Shown here: piece after piece, positions 7,033 to 15,188 of the stretch
How the letters are laid out: every line of letters starts with the position of its first letter
How positions within the stretch are numbered: the stretch's first letter is position 1
Assembly (NCBI GenBank): GCA_007695225.1
Contig: REED01000173.1
Span: 1 to 64,000, forward strand
Reading direction: 5' to 3'
DNA from: Gemmatimonadales bacterium
GTDB lineage: Bacteria; Gemmatimonadota; Gemmatimonadetes; Longimicrobiales; Gaopeijiaceae
Length of the DNA: 64,000 nucleotides
Notes under the pieces: model-generated
Database searches by the model: none
What the model saw: only the letters and a program-made list of their open reading frames with translations
Told to the model about the DNA's origin: nothing
Made by a program: the position numbers and the translations under genes

Positions 7033-8478
7033 TCAGGTGACGTAGTCCGCCACCTGGATGCCGTAGCGCTGGGGGTCGGCGGTCTTGATGATGGAACGCT
7101 TGAAGCCGCCGGTAGCCGGGTCCACCTCGTCCATCTGGATGCTGTAGGGCTCGGCCAGGGGAAGTCCCATCCCGTCGGAGAGGATCTTCACCTCGGGTTG
7201 ATGGAGCTTCTTGGGGTCGGTGTTGGTCCGGACCACCACGCCGAGTTCGTAGGAGTCCAGGATGACCAGTGTCCCCACCGGATAGACCCCGGCGGCAGAG
7301 ATGAGGGCCTTCACGATGATAGGGTCAAAGCCCCTCCCCGGATTGTCCCGCATCTCCCGGAGGACGGCATCGGGAGGCCAGGGCCTGTACTGGTAGCTCC
7401 GTTGCGAGGTGCCGGCGTCAAACCCGTCGGCCACCGCCACGATTCGCGAGAAGAGTCCGACCTCCCGGGGCCTGCGACTCCGGGGGTATCCCGACAGGTT
7501 CGTCTTCATGTGATGCTCGTAGGCCATGAGCATCTGGCGATACGGGACCTGGTTGAAGCCGTGGAGCTGGAAGAGTTCCAGGAGCCCGTCGGTGGCGTGC
7601 TCCTTCATGAGGATCCACTCCTTCTCGTCGAGTCCCCCAGCCTTGTTCAGCACATCCGCCGGAACCCGCATCTTCCCCACGTCATGGAAGAGGGCTCCGA
7701 GTCCCAGTTCGTAGAGCTGGAGCTTGTCCAGGCCCAGCCGCTGACCGATGACCACCGAGAAGATGCAGACGTTCACCGAATGGGTGAAGGTGTATTCGTC
7801 GAACTCCCGGAGGAGGGTCATGGCCATGATGGAGGGCTCGTTGGAGAGGACCTGATCCACGATCCCCTGCACGGCCCGCTTTACCCGTCGCACGTTCACA
7901 GCCCGGCCGATGCGTACGTCCGTGAGGACATCCCGAGCCATCTGCACCGAATAGGCATAGGTCCGCCGCGCACCCTCCAGGGATTCGTCCTCCAACTCGA
8001 GTTGCTGCACCTCCCGCTCGGGGCGGAGGAAGATGGCCACCACCGGAGTTCCGGTGAGGTGCTGCTCGAAGGCCTCGTAGCCATCCTCCTCGGCACCAGG
8101 CCGCAGAAGGAGGGACAGGAAAGGAGGCCATTCCTCACGCCGGATCCCCTCCTCCACGGTGATTCCCCCAATCCCGTGCTCCCTCAGTGCCCGGGCGAAA
8201 AACCCGAATGTGGAGAAGTTCTTGAGGTTGAGGCGGAGCCGGGTCTCGTTCAGGAAGAAGAAGTCGCCCATCACCCGGAAGTCCAGGACCCCCTCCCGTC
8301 CCACCAGGTCCACCACCTCTTCCTGGAGTTCCGTTATGGCCCGCTGCACGGTCTCGTTGTCCAGCGGGTAGAACTTGAGGGCCCGGAGTGCGGCATAGAG
8401 ACGGGTCAGGAGTCGGCGCCCATCCTCCTGGAGCGAATCCCTGGGGGCGCGGTTGTCGGGGGGATTATTGTCCGGCAT
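7033..8478 (-). CDS. HD-GYP-type phosphohydrolase with N-terminal partner-like domain
   Basis: 481 residues. The C-terminal half (about 225-420) is an HD-GYP domain: His233, His265-Asp266 in FHDVGKMRVP, His294, His322-His323 in YEHHMK and Gly-Tyr-Pro at 330-332, then ADGFDAGTS. The usual HHE..DG.GYP signature is altered to HHMKTNLSGYP. Canonical members degrade cyclic di-GMP; activity here is inferred from retained metal ligands only. Residues about 22-124 form a helical/beta domain similar to residues 31-130 of the HEAT protein immediately upstream (shared ALRA..Y and R..G...T...G...EE...FL.LL positions). One nucleotide separates the two genes. Confidence 0.85.
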   Translation of the reverse strand: MPDNNPPDNRAPRDSLQEDGRRLLTRLYAALRALKFYPLDNETVQRAITELQEEVVDLVGREGVLDFRVMGDFFFLNETRLRLNLKNFSTFGFFARALREHGIGGITVEEGIRREEWPPFLSLLLRPGAEEDGYEAFEQHLTGTPVVAIFLRPEREVQQLELEDESLEGARRTYAYSVQMARDVLTDVRIGRAVNVRRVKRAVQGIVDQVLSNEPSIMAMTLLREFDEYTFTHSVNVCIFSVVIGQRLGLDKLQLYELGLGALFHDVGKMRVPADVLNKAGGLDEKEWILMKEHATDGLLELFQLHGFNQVPYRQMLMAYEHHMKTNLSGYPRSRRPREVGLFSRIVAVADGFDAGTSQRSYQYRPWPPDAVLREMRDNPGRGFDPIIVKALISAAGVYPVGTLVILDSYELGVVVRTNTDPKKLHQPEVKILSDGMGLPLAEPYSIQMDEVDPATGGFKRSIIKTADPQRYGIQVADYVT

Positions 8479-8479
8479 C

Positions 8480-10243
8480 TCACTCCCCCCTGAGGGATCG
8501 GTTCACGGCACTCCGGACCACCGGATCCTGCTCATCCCGGGCCCGTTCCAGGGAATCGTACGCCGCATCGGTGCCCACCACCCCCAGGGCCCGGGCTGCG
8601 GCGGCACGGATCTCCGGCGGCTCCCGGAAACCCAGGATCCCCTTTCCATTCAGGAGCCGATCCAGGAAGGGGATTCCCCGCTCCGCCGCCAGACGGGCAT
8701 AGGCCTCGAAGAAGACCACTTTTTCGGTGACATCGGCACTCCGCAGCGCCTTCCCCTTGAGAATCTCCTGGAGGCGCTCCGCCGCCGGGGCGTAGCGGGT
8801 CCGCCCCAGGGCTCGGGCCGCCCCCACCCGAAGGTCCCTGTTCTGGTGGGTGAGGCTTCGCTCCAGCGCTCCCGCCAGCGCTGAGGACGGAATCTCTCCT
8901 GCTACCTCCACCACCGCCAACTGGACCCGAAGGGGACCCCCGTCCAGGAGCCGTGCCAGGCTTCCCGCGGCTTCGGAGAGCCCCATCCCTTCCAGAAGCC
9001 GGACCGCCCCCGCCGCCACGGCCGGGTCCGGGTCCTCCAGGAGCTGGAGTACCCCCTGGGGATTGGACGCGGCGATCTTCCGGATGGCGTCCTGGAGGAG
9101 GCGGCGGATGATGGGGTGGGCCGTCTCCTCGGTGGCCGCCAGGAGAGGGGCCAGGGCGGGCGCTCGGAGATGACGAAGTAGGCCGGCCAGCTCATTGGCG
9201 TCGGTACTCACCGAGCCATCCTCCAGGGCCCCTACGAGCTCCCTCACCGATTCGCCGGAGGCCAGCTCGTCCAGGATCTGGTCCGCTCGTTCCCTGGCCG
9301 CGTCGGACAGGAGCCCCCGGGCTCGCAGGGACTCCAATTCCTCCAGGACCCGGGAGGCGCCATCCAGCTCTCCCTGGCTTAGGAACCCGGGAAGTAGGGA
9401 CCGGAGAATCTCTGTGATCTCCTCCTGGCGGTCCGGACGGGCATTCTCCTCCAGGCGATCGAAGAGGGCGTTCAGCACGGGGATCCGAAGGTCCCGCTCC
9501 ATCTCCAGCCGGAGTTCGGCGTCCAGGTATTCCCGATCTCCGGGGTCCAGGGCATAGAGGGCAGGATTGAAGTCCTGGACCCGGAAGGCCGGCTCCACCT
9601 CCTTTGTCCGCTCCCGGACCATGGATTGATCTGCGGATGGATCTGCTTTCCCTTCCTCCCCGCCCTGGTTCAGCCCCACTCCCTCCTGCTCCAGGATGAG
9701 TCGTGGGTCGCCCAGCCCACCGTCGCCCCGCTCGGGTACGGCCACCCCCTCGGCCAGGAAATCCATGACCCCGTATTCCACGAACCGGAAGTCCTGGTCC
9801 CAGAGGAGGGTGACCAGGTCGTCGGCATCCCCCCTGGCGTGACGGGCCCGGTGGAGCACCTCCAGGAACCCCTCCACCTCCTCCTTCTCCAGCCCCTTCT
9901 TCAGGGTGAGTTCCCTCACTCCGTCCCGGAAGAGGAGGAAGGAGAGGGATTCGGCCCGACTGGGATTCCGGTAGACCTCCTCCCCCTGCCAGGTGATCCG
10001 ATCCTCCTCCACCAGGAGGGGCAAGCGATCCTGCCCCCTCCACAGGCGACCCATGGCCTGGCGGAGGTTGCTCAGGAACCGATGGTAGACCGGGTTGTTC
10101 CGATCGTAGAGCTGGAAGGCCCGAAGCGCCTTGGCCAGGGTCAGGAAGAACTCCTCCACTTCGGCCACCGGAAGGGAGGAGGGATCCCCCCAGTCCAGTG
10201 CCGTGGCGCCCTCCGCCAGCGGATTATGAAGCTCTTCTCCCAC
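8480..10243 (-). CDS. HEAT-repeat protein, partner of the HD-GYP gene
   Basis: 587 residues, GTG start preceded by GAGG. Three parts are visible: residues about 31-130, a domain homologous to the N-terminus of the downstream HD-GYP protein; about 130-340, an acidic helical linker; about 340-587, HEAT-like repeats with recurring D.DP.VAAGAVRLL, RDLRVGAARALG and IRAAAARALG helices, ending in DPVVRSAVNRSL. No catalytic motif or membrane segment is seen, so a scaffold or regulatory subunit is likely. It lies between trpB (47-nt gap) and the HD-GYP gene. The presumed job, inferred from the shared domain, is to form a complex with, or modulate, the HD-GYP enzyme. Confidence 0.75.
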   Translation of the reverse strand: MGEELHNPLAEGATALDWGDPSSLPVAEVEEFFLTLAKALRAFQLYDRNNPVYHRFLSNLRQAMGRLWRGQDRLPLLVEEDRITWQGEEVYRNPSRAESLSFLLFRDGVRELTLKKGLEKEEVEGFLEVLHRARHARGDADDLVTLLWDQDFRFVEYGVMDFLAEGVAVPERGDGGLGDPRLILEQEGVGLNQGGEEGKADPSADQSMVRERTKEVEPAFRVQDFNPALYALDPGDREYLDAELRLEMERDLRIPVLNALFDRLEENARPDRQEEITEILRSLLPGFLSQGELDGASRVLEELESLRARGLLSDAARERADQILDELASGESVRELVGALEDGSVSTDANELAGLLRHLRAPALAPLLAATEETAHPIIRRLLQDAIRKIAASNPQGVLQLLEDPDPAVAAGAVRLLEGMGLSEAAGSLARLLDGGPLRVQLAVVEVAGEIPSSALAGALERSLTHQNRDLRVGAARALGRTRYAPAAERLQEILKGKALRSADVTEKVVFFEAYARLAAERGIPFLDRLLNGKGILGFREPPEIRAAAARALGVVGTDAAYDSLERARDEQDPVVRSAVNRSLRGE

Positions 10244-10290
10244 AGATCCCTCGTGTGGTTGTCTCTGGTCGATCCCGGTCGGAATCAGGA

Positions 10291-11514
10291 TCAGAGAATG
10301 GACCCTCGACCCTCCACCCGGGCCACATGGGCCACGTCCTTGTCCCCCCGTCCGCTGAGGCAGAGGACCACCGGACCCTCTTCCACCTCGTGACGCCCTT
10401 CCCCGAGAAGGTATGCCACAGCGTGCGCCGTCTCCAGAGCGGGGATGATTCCCTCCAATTCTGCAAGGCGGTGGAAGGCGGCCAGCGCGTCGTCGTCGGT
10501 CACCGCCACGTAGGTGGCCCGCCCCGAGTCCTTGAGGAAGGAATGTTCCGGCCCCACCCCCGGGTAGTCCAGTCCCGCCGAGACGGAATGGGCCGGCGCC
10601 ACCTGGCCGTCGCCGTCCTGAAGGAGGTAGGAGAGGGCGCCATGGAGGACGCCTGGACTCCCGGCGGACAGAGAGGCGGAATGCCGGCCTGACGCCAGTC
10701 CCTCACCGGCGGCCTCCACCCCCACCAGTCGAACGTCGGCGTCCCCGGCAAAGGGATGGAAGATCCCCATGGCGTTGGAGCCCCCGCCGACGCAGGCCAC
10801 CACCGCCGCCGGCAGTCGTCCTTCCAGCTCCAGGATCTGCTCCCGGGTTTCGGTTCCGATGACGGACTGGAAGTCACGGACCATCCGGGGGAAGGGTGCG
10901 GGCCCCACCACCGACCCGATGATGTAGTGGGTATCGCCCACGTTGGTGACCCAGTCCCGGATGGCCTCGTTGGTGGCGTCCTTGAGGGTCTGGGTTCCGG
11001 AGCGCACGGGGCGGATGTCGGCCCCCAGGAGCTCCATGCGGAAGACGTTCAGCGCCTGGCGCTCCACATCTTCGGCGCCCATGTAGACGACGCACTCCAG
11101 ATCGAAGAGGGCGCAGGCGGTGGCAGTGGCCACCCCGTGCTGGCCGGCTCCTGTCTCGGCGATGATCCGCTTCTTCCCCATGCGTCGGGCCAGGAGTCCC
11201 TGACCGATGGTGTTGTTGATCTTGTGGGCCCCGGTGTGGTTCAGATCCTCCCGCTTCAGGTAGATGGGGCCGCCTCCCACCTCCGCTTCCAGACGCCGGG
11301 CGCGGTAGAGGGGAGAGGGCCGACCCACGAAGTTCTGGAGGAGGTACCGGAACTCCCGAAGGAACTCGGGATCGGCCATGGCCTGGGCGTAGGCCACCTC
11401 CAACTCGTCCAGGGCGGCGATGAGGGTTTCGGGAACGTAGCGTCCCCCGAAGGCACCGAAGCGGTCGGAGGGGACGGCGGTATCAGGATGGGCGGGAGCG
11501 GCGGAGCCGGACAT
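10291..11514 (-). CDS. trpB: tryptophan synthase beta subunit
   Basis: PLP enzyme joining indole and serine to make tryptophan. 407 residues from the ATG at 11514; a GTG at 11523 would add three residues. PLP Lys98 is in the HKINN motif; also present are [25 protein letters not shown], the phosphate-binding [10 protein letters not shown] and the C-terminal CLSGRGDKD, which mark the TrpB1 type that works with TrpA. trpF lies upstream with a 39-nt gap; a HEAT gene lies downstream. Length and motifs are intact. Confidence 0.97.
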   Translation of the reverse strand: MSGSAAPAHPDTAVPSDRFGAFGGRYVPETLIAALDELEVAYAQAMADPEFLREFRYLLQNFVGRPSPLYRARRLEAEVGGGPIYLKREDLNHTGAHKINNTIGQGLLARRMGKKRIIAETGAGQHGVATATACALFDLECVVYMGAEDVERQALNVFRMELLGADIRPVRSGTQTLKDATNEAIRDWVTNVGDTHYIIGSVVGPAPFPRMVRDFQSVIGTETREQILELEGRLPAAVVACVGGGSNAMGIFHPFAGDADVRLVGVEAAGEGLASGRHSASLSAGSPGVLHGALSYLLQDGDGQVAPAHSVSAGLDYPGVGPEHSFLKDSGRATYVAVTDDDALAAFHRLAELEGIIPALETAHAVAYLLGEGRHEVEEGPVVLCLSGRGDKDVAHVARVEGRGSIL

Positions 11515-11553
11515 ATGGAACACCCCGTTGGGGAAGGATGAGTATGATCGGGT

Positions 11554-12225
11554 TCAACGTGGAACCGCGGCGCGGGCCTGGCGGGCGGCCTCTACGAAGG
11601 CATGGAGCGCCCTCGGGTCCTTCTCTCCCGGAGAGACCTCGACACCGGAACTCACATCCACGAGATCCGGGAGAAGGCGGGTCACGGCCTCGGCCACATT
11701 CGCCGGCTGGAGGCCTCCAGCAGCCCCCAGCCGAAGGCCGGCCGGCCAGAGGTCACGCGCCTCCTCCAGCGCCTCCCAGGGGAACCGGGTTCCCGTACCC
11801 CCCCGCTGCAGGGGGTGCCAACCATCCAGGAGGAGAAGGTCCGCCACCCCCACCCAGCGACGGGCGGCGGCGAGGATCTCCGGACCGGAGCGGACCCTCA
11901 CCGCCTTCCAGAGTTCCCAGGAGCCTCGTCGACGGAGGGCGGTGAAGACCTCCTCGTCCTCTTCCCCATGGAGCTGGATGGCGGCTGCGCCGGCCCTCAT
12001 GGCCACCTCCGTCATCTCCGACACGGAGAGGTCCGCCACCACCAGGGTGAGGGGGAGTGACGCCACTTCCCCCAGCCGTTGCGCCTGGGCCGGGGAGACT
12101 TCCCGGGGGGTGCCGGGAACGAGAACCGCCCCCACCCGGTCGGCGCCAGCCTCGGCGGCGCTCCGGGCATCCTCCTCCCGGGTGAGACCGCAGATCTTGA
12201 TCTCCATTCCTCGCAGCCCCGTCAC
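11554..12225 (-). CDS. trpF: phosphoribosylanthranilate isomerase
   Basis: Amadori isomerisation of phosphoribosylanthranilate, the third step of tryptophan synthesis. 223 residues from a GTG whose first bases overlap the trpC stop (GTGA). An ATG at 12207 gives the more usual family start MEIKICG and is the main alternative; neither has a well-spaced Shine-Dalgarno. Motifs: catalytic Cys in KICGLT, IQLHGEE, LLLDGW with the catalytic Asp, and the phosphate site RLGAAGGLQPANV with DVSSGVE. Coupled to trpC and followed by trpB. Confidence 0.94.
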   Translation of the reverse strand: MTGLRGMEIKICGLTREEDARSAAEAGADRVGAVLVPGTPREVSPAQAQRLGEVASLPLTLVVADLSVSEMTEVAMRAGAAAIQLHGEEDEEVFTALRRRGSWELWKAVRVRSGPEILAAARRWVGVADLLLLDGWHPLQRGGTGTRFPWEALEEARDLWPAGLRLGAAGGLQPANVAEAVTRLLPDLVDVSSGVEVSPGEKDPRALHAFVEAARQARAAVPR

Positions 12226-13088
12226 CTCCGGGGGACCGGCCGGGGGCGGGAGAGTTCCCGGGACAGGGCCTCCGGATCGGGAGCCCGGACCAGCGCCTCT
12301 CCCACCAGAACCGCATCCACCCCCTCCGCGGCGAGGCGCGCCGCGTCCTCCCCTGTGCGGATCCCGCTCTCCGACACCAGGACCACCTCGGGGGGGACCG
12401 AATCCAGGAGGTCCAGGGTCACCTGCAGGTCGGTGGAGAAGGTGGCCAGATCCCGGTTGTTGATCCCCAGGATCCGGGCGCCGGAGGCCAGCGCCCGTTC
12501 CACCTCCTCCCCATCATGGGCCTCCACCAACACCGCCATCCCCAGCTCCTCAGCCAGGAGACGAAGGTCCCGTAGTGGGCCGTCCTCGAGGATCCGAACG
12601 ATGAGCAGGATGGCGTCGGCTCCGAACGCCCGGGCCTCGTGGACCTGAACCGGGTCCAGGACGAAGTCCTTCCTGAGACAGGGAAGGGGAACCGCCTCCC
12701 GAACCCCGGACAGATCGTCCAGGGATCCCTGGAAGTAGGAGGTGTCGGTGAGGATGGAGAGGGCCCGGGCCCCGCCGGCTGCGTACCGCTTCGCCAGGAC
12801 CACCGGGTCCAGTTCGGGCCGGATCGCACCGGCGCCAGGGGAGCGGCGCTTCACCTCGGCGATGAGGGAAAGACCCGAGGGATCCGCCAGGACCCCGTGG
12901 AAATCCCGGGGCGGGGGCGCCTCGGCGGCGCGTCGGGCCCACTCCGCGGCGCGGGGCCGAAGCGCCTCCACCTCCTTCCGCTTCGTCTCCACGATGCGCT
13001 GGAGGACATCCTCACGGCGGGACTCCGCCCCAGGGTGCGTTGGGGCGTCGGGTGTGGTGTCGGAAATCTTCTCTTGCGTTTCGGACAA
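12222..13088 (-). CDS. trpC: indole-3-glycerol phosphate synthase
   Basis: Decarboxylative ring closure giving indole-3-glycerol phosphate. Core motifs: LQRIVETKRKEVEAL at the N-terminus, LIAEVKRRSPGAG, LTD..YFQGS, LRKDFVLDP, ILLIVRIL, LGINNRDL, SESGI and AVLVGEALV. The frame is open far upstream across lexA, so the start must be chosen: I take the TTG at 13088 (288 residues), with AAGGA about 10 nt before it. Family members start 10-20 residues before the ETKRKEV helix, so a start anywhere from 13088 down to about 13000 is possible. Head-to-head with lexA. Confidence 0.9.
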   Translation of the reverse strand: MSETQEKISDTTPDAPTHPGAESRREDVLQRIVETKRKEVEALRPRAAEWARRAAEAPPPRDFHGVLADPSGLSLIAEVKRRSPGAGAIRPELDPVVLAKRYAAGGARALSILTDTSYFQGSLDDLSGVREAVPLPCLRKDFVLDPVQVHEARAFGADAILLIVRILEDGPLRDLRLLAEELGMAVLVEAHDGEEVERALASGARILGINNRDLATFSTDLQVTLDLLDSVPPEVVLVSESGIRTGEDAARLAAEGVDAVLVGEALVRAPDPEALSRELSRPRPVPRR

Positions 13089-13121
13089 CCTTCGGGTATC
13101 CTTGCTTCGGGTCCTGTTCGG
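13074..13121 (+). promoter_or_regulatory. lexA promoter with four TTCGG repeats
   Basis: A sigma-70-like promoter for lexA: TTGCGT (13074-13079), 17-nt spacer, TATCCT (13097-13102), predicting a start near 13109 and about 30 nt of leader. Overlaid on it are four TTCGG pentamers at 13080, 13091, 13106 and 13117, spaced 11, 15 and 11 nt. They sit in the spacer and around the -10 and start, where a repressor would act. The pentamers extend into the presumed trpC start region. LexA autoregulation is the obvious inference; no known SOS-box consensus is matched. Confidence 0.5.
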
Positions 13122-13139
13122 TTTCTTCCGGAGACAGCC

Positions 13140-13748
13140 ATGCCCCTGACCAAGCGGCAGAAGGAAATCCTGGATCACATCGGTTCCTACATCCAGGAAA
13201 ACGGGTACGCCCCAAGCTTCGAGGAGATCGCCGACGCCTTCGGCTATTCCTCCCTGGCCACCGTCCACGAGCACCTTAGCAATCTGGAGCGGAAAGGGTA
13301 CATCCGGAAGGCGTACAACGAGAGCCGGTCCATCGAGCTGGTCCGGGGGACGGCTCAGGCGGGGGCGGTGGAACTCCCCCTCCTGGGCGAGGTGGCCGCT
13401 GGCCAACCCATCGAGGCCATCACCGCCCAGGAAACGGTTCTCGTCCCCCCGGATCTCCTCCGGCGCCGGGGAGAGAACTACGTCCTCCGGGTGGTGGGCA
13501 ACTCCATGATCGACGAGCAGATCCGGGACGGGGATCAGATCATCGTGAACAGTCGCCCCACCGCCGACGACGGCGAGATGGTGGTGGCCCTCATCGGGGG
13601 AGAGGCGGCCACGGTGAAGAAGCTCTACCGGGAGCGGGACGGCCGGATCCGTCTGCAGCCTGCCAACGAGGCGCTGAAGCCCATGTACTTCCACCCCGAC
13701 GAGGTCACGGTGCAGGGGGTGGTGGTGGGCGTCATCCGCCGCTACTGA
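13140..13748 (+). CDS. lexA: LexA SOS repressor
   Basis: Represses DNA-damage genes and cleaves itself when RecA filaments form. 202 residues. The ATG at 13140 (GGAG about 7 nt before) is chosen over longer in-frame extensions. N-terminal winged helix: LTKRQKEILDHIGSYIQENG, YAPSFEEIADAFGYSS. Cleavage bond Ala87-Gly88 in EVAAGQP; catalytic Ser122 in VVGNSMIDEQI and Lys160 in AATVKKLY. All active residues are present. It sits alone on the plus strand inside the trp cluster, divergent from trpC. Confidence 0.96.
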   Translation: MPLTKRQKEILDHIGSYIQENGYAPSFEEIADAFGYSSLATVHEHLSNLERKGYIRKAYNESRSIELVRGTAQAGAVELPLLGEVAAGQPIEAITAQETVLVPPDLLRRRGENYVLRVVGNSMIDEQIRDGDQIIVNSRPTADDGEMVVALIGGEAATVKKLYRERDGRIRLQPANEALKPMYFHPDEVTVQGVVVGVIRRY

Positions 13749-13761
13749 ACCAGGAGATCCC

Positions 13762-13950
13762 ATGCGTATCCCCTTCATGGCCGGGTGGTTCGATCGGACG
13801 AAGGACCGAACCCGGGTGGTGGTGGCGGAGGGACGGACCCCCCGGGTCTTTCCCGGGCCTTGGCGCCTGGAGGCGGTGGTCCGGGAGGAGACCGAAAGTG
13901 ACCGGGGGCACGCCCCGGCCTCGCCCCCCGCCCCGGATCAATCCGACTGA
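13762..13950 (+). CDS. small hypothetical protein downstream of lexA
   Basis: A 62-residue ORF starting 13 nt after the lexA stop, with a good ribosome site (AGGAGA, 5 nt before ATG). It begins MRIPFMAGWFDRTKDRTRVVV and contains PRVFPGPWRLEAVVREE, then a Pro/Ala-rich tail that overlaps the convergent trpD end by 13 nt. The GPWRL...EE part vaguely recalls the small C-terminal modules found near lexA-imuA-imuB-dnaE2 mutagenesis cassettes (DUF6504-like), but the match is too weak to name. It could be a real co-transcribed gene, a remnant, or chance. Confidence 0.45.
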   Translation: MRIPFMAGWFDRTKDRTRVVVAEGRTPRVFPGPWRLEAVVREETESDRGHAPASPPAPDQSD

Positions 13951-14972
13951 CGGTGGTCCCGGGAGGCCTCCCGGAGCGCCGACAGGGTCCCAAGGGTCCG
14001 CCCCGAGTCCAGCGCGTCGGCTGCCCGGGCCACACCCTCCGCCATGTCGGCCACGACGCCCGCCACCAGGAGGGTGGCGGCGGCGTTCAGCAGGATGACC
14101 GTCCGGGCACCGCTCGGCCCCCTGCCTTCCAGCACCGCCAGAATCCGTGCGGCGTTCTCCTCCGGGCTCCCACCGGCGATTTCCTCCACCTTGGCCAGGG
14201 GGAGCCCCAGAGCCAGGGGGTCCACCTCATAGTCACGGATCACCCCGCCCTCCAGATCACTGATCCGGGTGGCGCCCAGGGGACTCACCTCATCCATCCC
14301 GGGGGCTCCGTGAAGGACCAGCGCCCGCTCGTGACCCAGTGTCCGGAGGGCCTCACTGATGAGAGGCCGCAGCGCCGGGTCCGAGACGCCCACCACCTGC
14401 CTGCGCACCCCGGCTGGGTTGGTGAGGGGCCCCAGGAGGTTCATGATGGTGGGGATCCCCAGCTCCCTGCGAACCGGGCCCACGTGCCGCATGGCCGGAT
14501 GGAGAAGGGGAGCGAACATGAAGACGATCCCTGCGTCCGCCAGGACCCGGGACATGGCCTCGGGCGAGAGCTGGATCTCCACCCCCAGCGCCTCCAGGAC
14601 GTCGGCGCTTCCACTCCGGGAGGTAAAGGAGCGATTCCCGTGTTTCGCCACCCGGACACCGGCTGCCGCGGCCACCAGGGCCGCCGCGGTGGAGATGTTG
14701 AAGGTGGTGACGCTCCCCCCTCCCGTGCCGCAGGTGTCCACCAGCGGGCCTGCCCCGGTGTCCACCACGGGAACCATGGCCGCCCGGAGGGCCTTCACTC
14801 CGCCGGCGATCTCCGTGGGGGCATGCCCCTTGGTCCGGAGCCCCACCAGGAGGGCGGCGATCTGCACCGGGGTGGCCTCTCCGGCCATGATCCGGGTAAA
14901 GGCGGCCTCCGCCTCCTCCACATCCAGATCCTGTCGTGATGCGACCTTCGCGATGAGGGTACCGAGGTCCAT
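13938..14972 (-). CDS. trpD: anthranilate phosphoribosyltransferase
   Basis: Transfers phosphoribose from PRPP to anthranilate. 344 residues from the ATG at 14972 (AAAGGAA 7 nt before); a TTG at 14999 is a poorer start. Motifs: the PRPP loop VDTCGTGGG, FNISTAAALVAAAAG, VAKHGNRS, and the NLLGPLTNPAGVRRQVVGV block with LVLHGAPGMDE. It is the first trp gene on this strand, split from trpC by about 850 bp that holds lexA in the opposite direction, so it needs its own promoter or upstream partner genes. No trpE/trpG precede it. Confidence 0.95.
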   Translation of the reverse strand: MDLGTLIAKVASRQDLDVEEAEAAFTRIMAGEATPVQIAALLVGLRTKGHAPTEIAGGVKALRAAMVPVVDTGAGPLVDTCGTGGGSVTTFNISTAAALVAAAAGVRVAKHGNRSFTSRSGSADVLEALGVEIQLSPEAMSRVLADAGIVFMFAPLLHPAMRHVGPVRRELGIPTIMNLLGPLTNPAGVRRQVVGVSDPALRPLISEALRTLGHERALVLHGAPGMDEVSPLGATRISDLEGGVIRDYEVDPLALGLPLAKVEEIAGGSPEENAARILAVLEGRGPSGARTVILLNAAATLLVAGVVADMAEGVARAADALDSGRTLGTLSALREASRDHRQSD

Positions 14973-15035
14973 CAGGGCGTTCCTTTCCCCGAACTCCAAC
15001 GTCCGGGATTGGCCTGATCAGGGCTGGGACAAGGG

Positions 15036-15080
15036 GCGTGGAATCGGCTCCACGCTAGTCAGGGGCAGGGGCACGGTCAA
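15036..15080 (-). promoter_or_regulatory. possible trpD promoter overlapped by a 20-bp palindrome
   Basis: On the minus strand TTGACC (15080-15075) is 17 nt from TAGCGT (15057-15052), a plausible -35/-10 pair for trpD. Overlapping the -10 is a perfect inverted repeat, GCGTGGA (15036-15042), six-base loop, TCCACGC (15049-15055). A second inverted repeat, GGCAGGGG (15064-15071) and CCCCTGCC (15086-15093), brackets the -35. Such placement fits repressor operators; RNA hairpins are the alternative for the first repeat. No run of Trp codons for a leader peptide was found in the gap. Confidence 0.45.
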
Positions 15081-15153
15081 CGTCACCCCTGCCTTCCGGA
15101 CCTGGGGGCGGGAATCGAGGGAGAGGGGGGGCCAGGGAGCCCGCTTTTCCCGC

Positions 15154-15181
15154 TTGACACCCCCTCCCCCCGAGGTACCTT
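15154..15181 (+). promoter_or_regulatory. sigma-70 promoter for truA
   Basis: A perfect TTGACA (15154-15159), 16-nt C-rich spacer and TACCTT (15176-15181). Transcription would begin near 15188-15190, at the GTG proposed as the truA start, so the message may have no 5' leader. It is the best promoter match I noticed in the window. Confidence 0.6.
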
Positions 15182-15188
15182 TTCCCGG

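Noticed and set aside
12222-13778. trpC as a 518-residue protein including sequence antisense to lexA
   Set aside because: Only the last 280 residues match TrpC; the rest is the reverse strand of lexA. Start moved to 13088.
14973-15188. trp attenuator with leader peptide
   Set aside because: No short ORF with adjacent Trp codons on the minus strand and no terminator with a T-run, so only the palindromes are reported.
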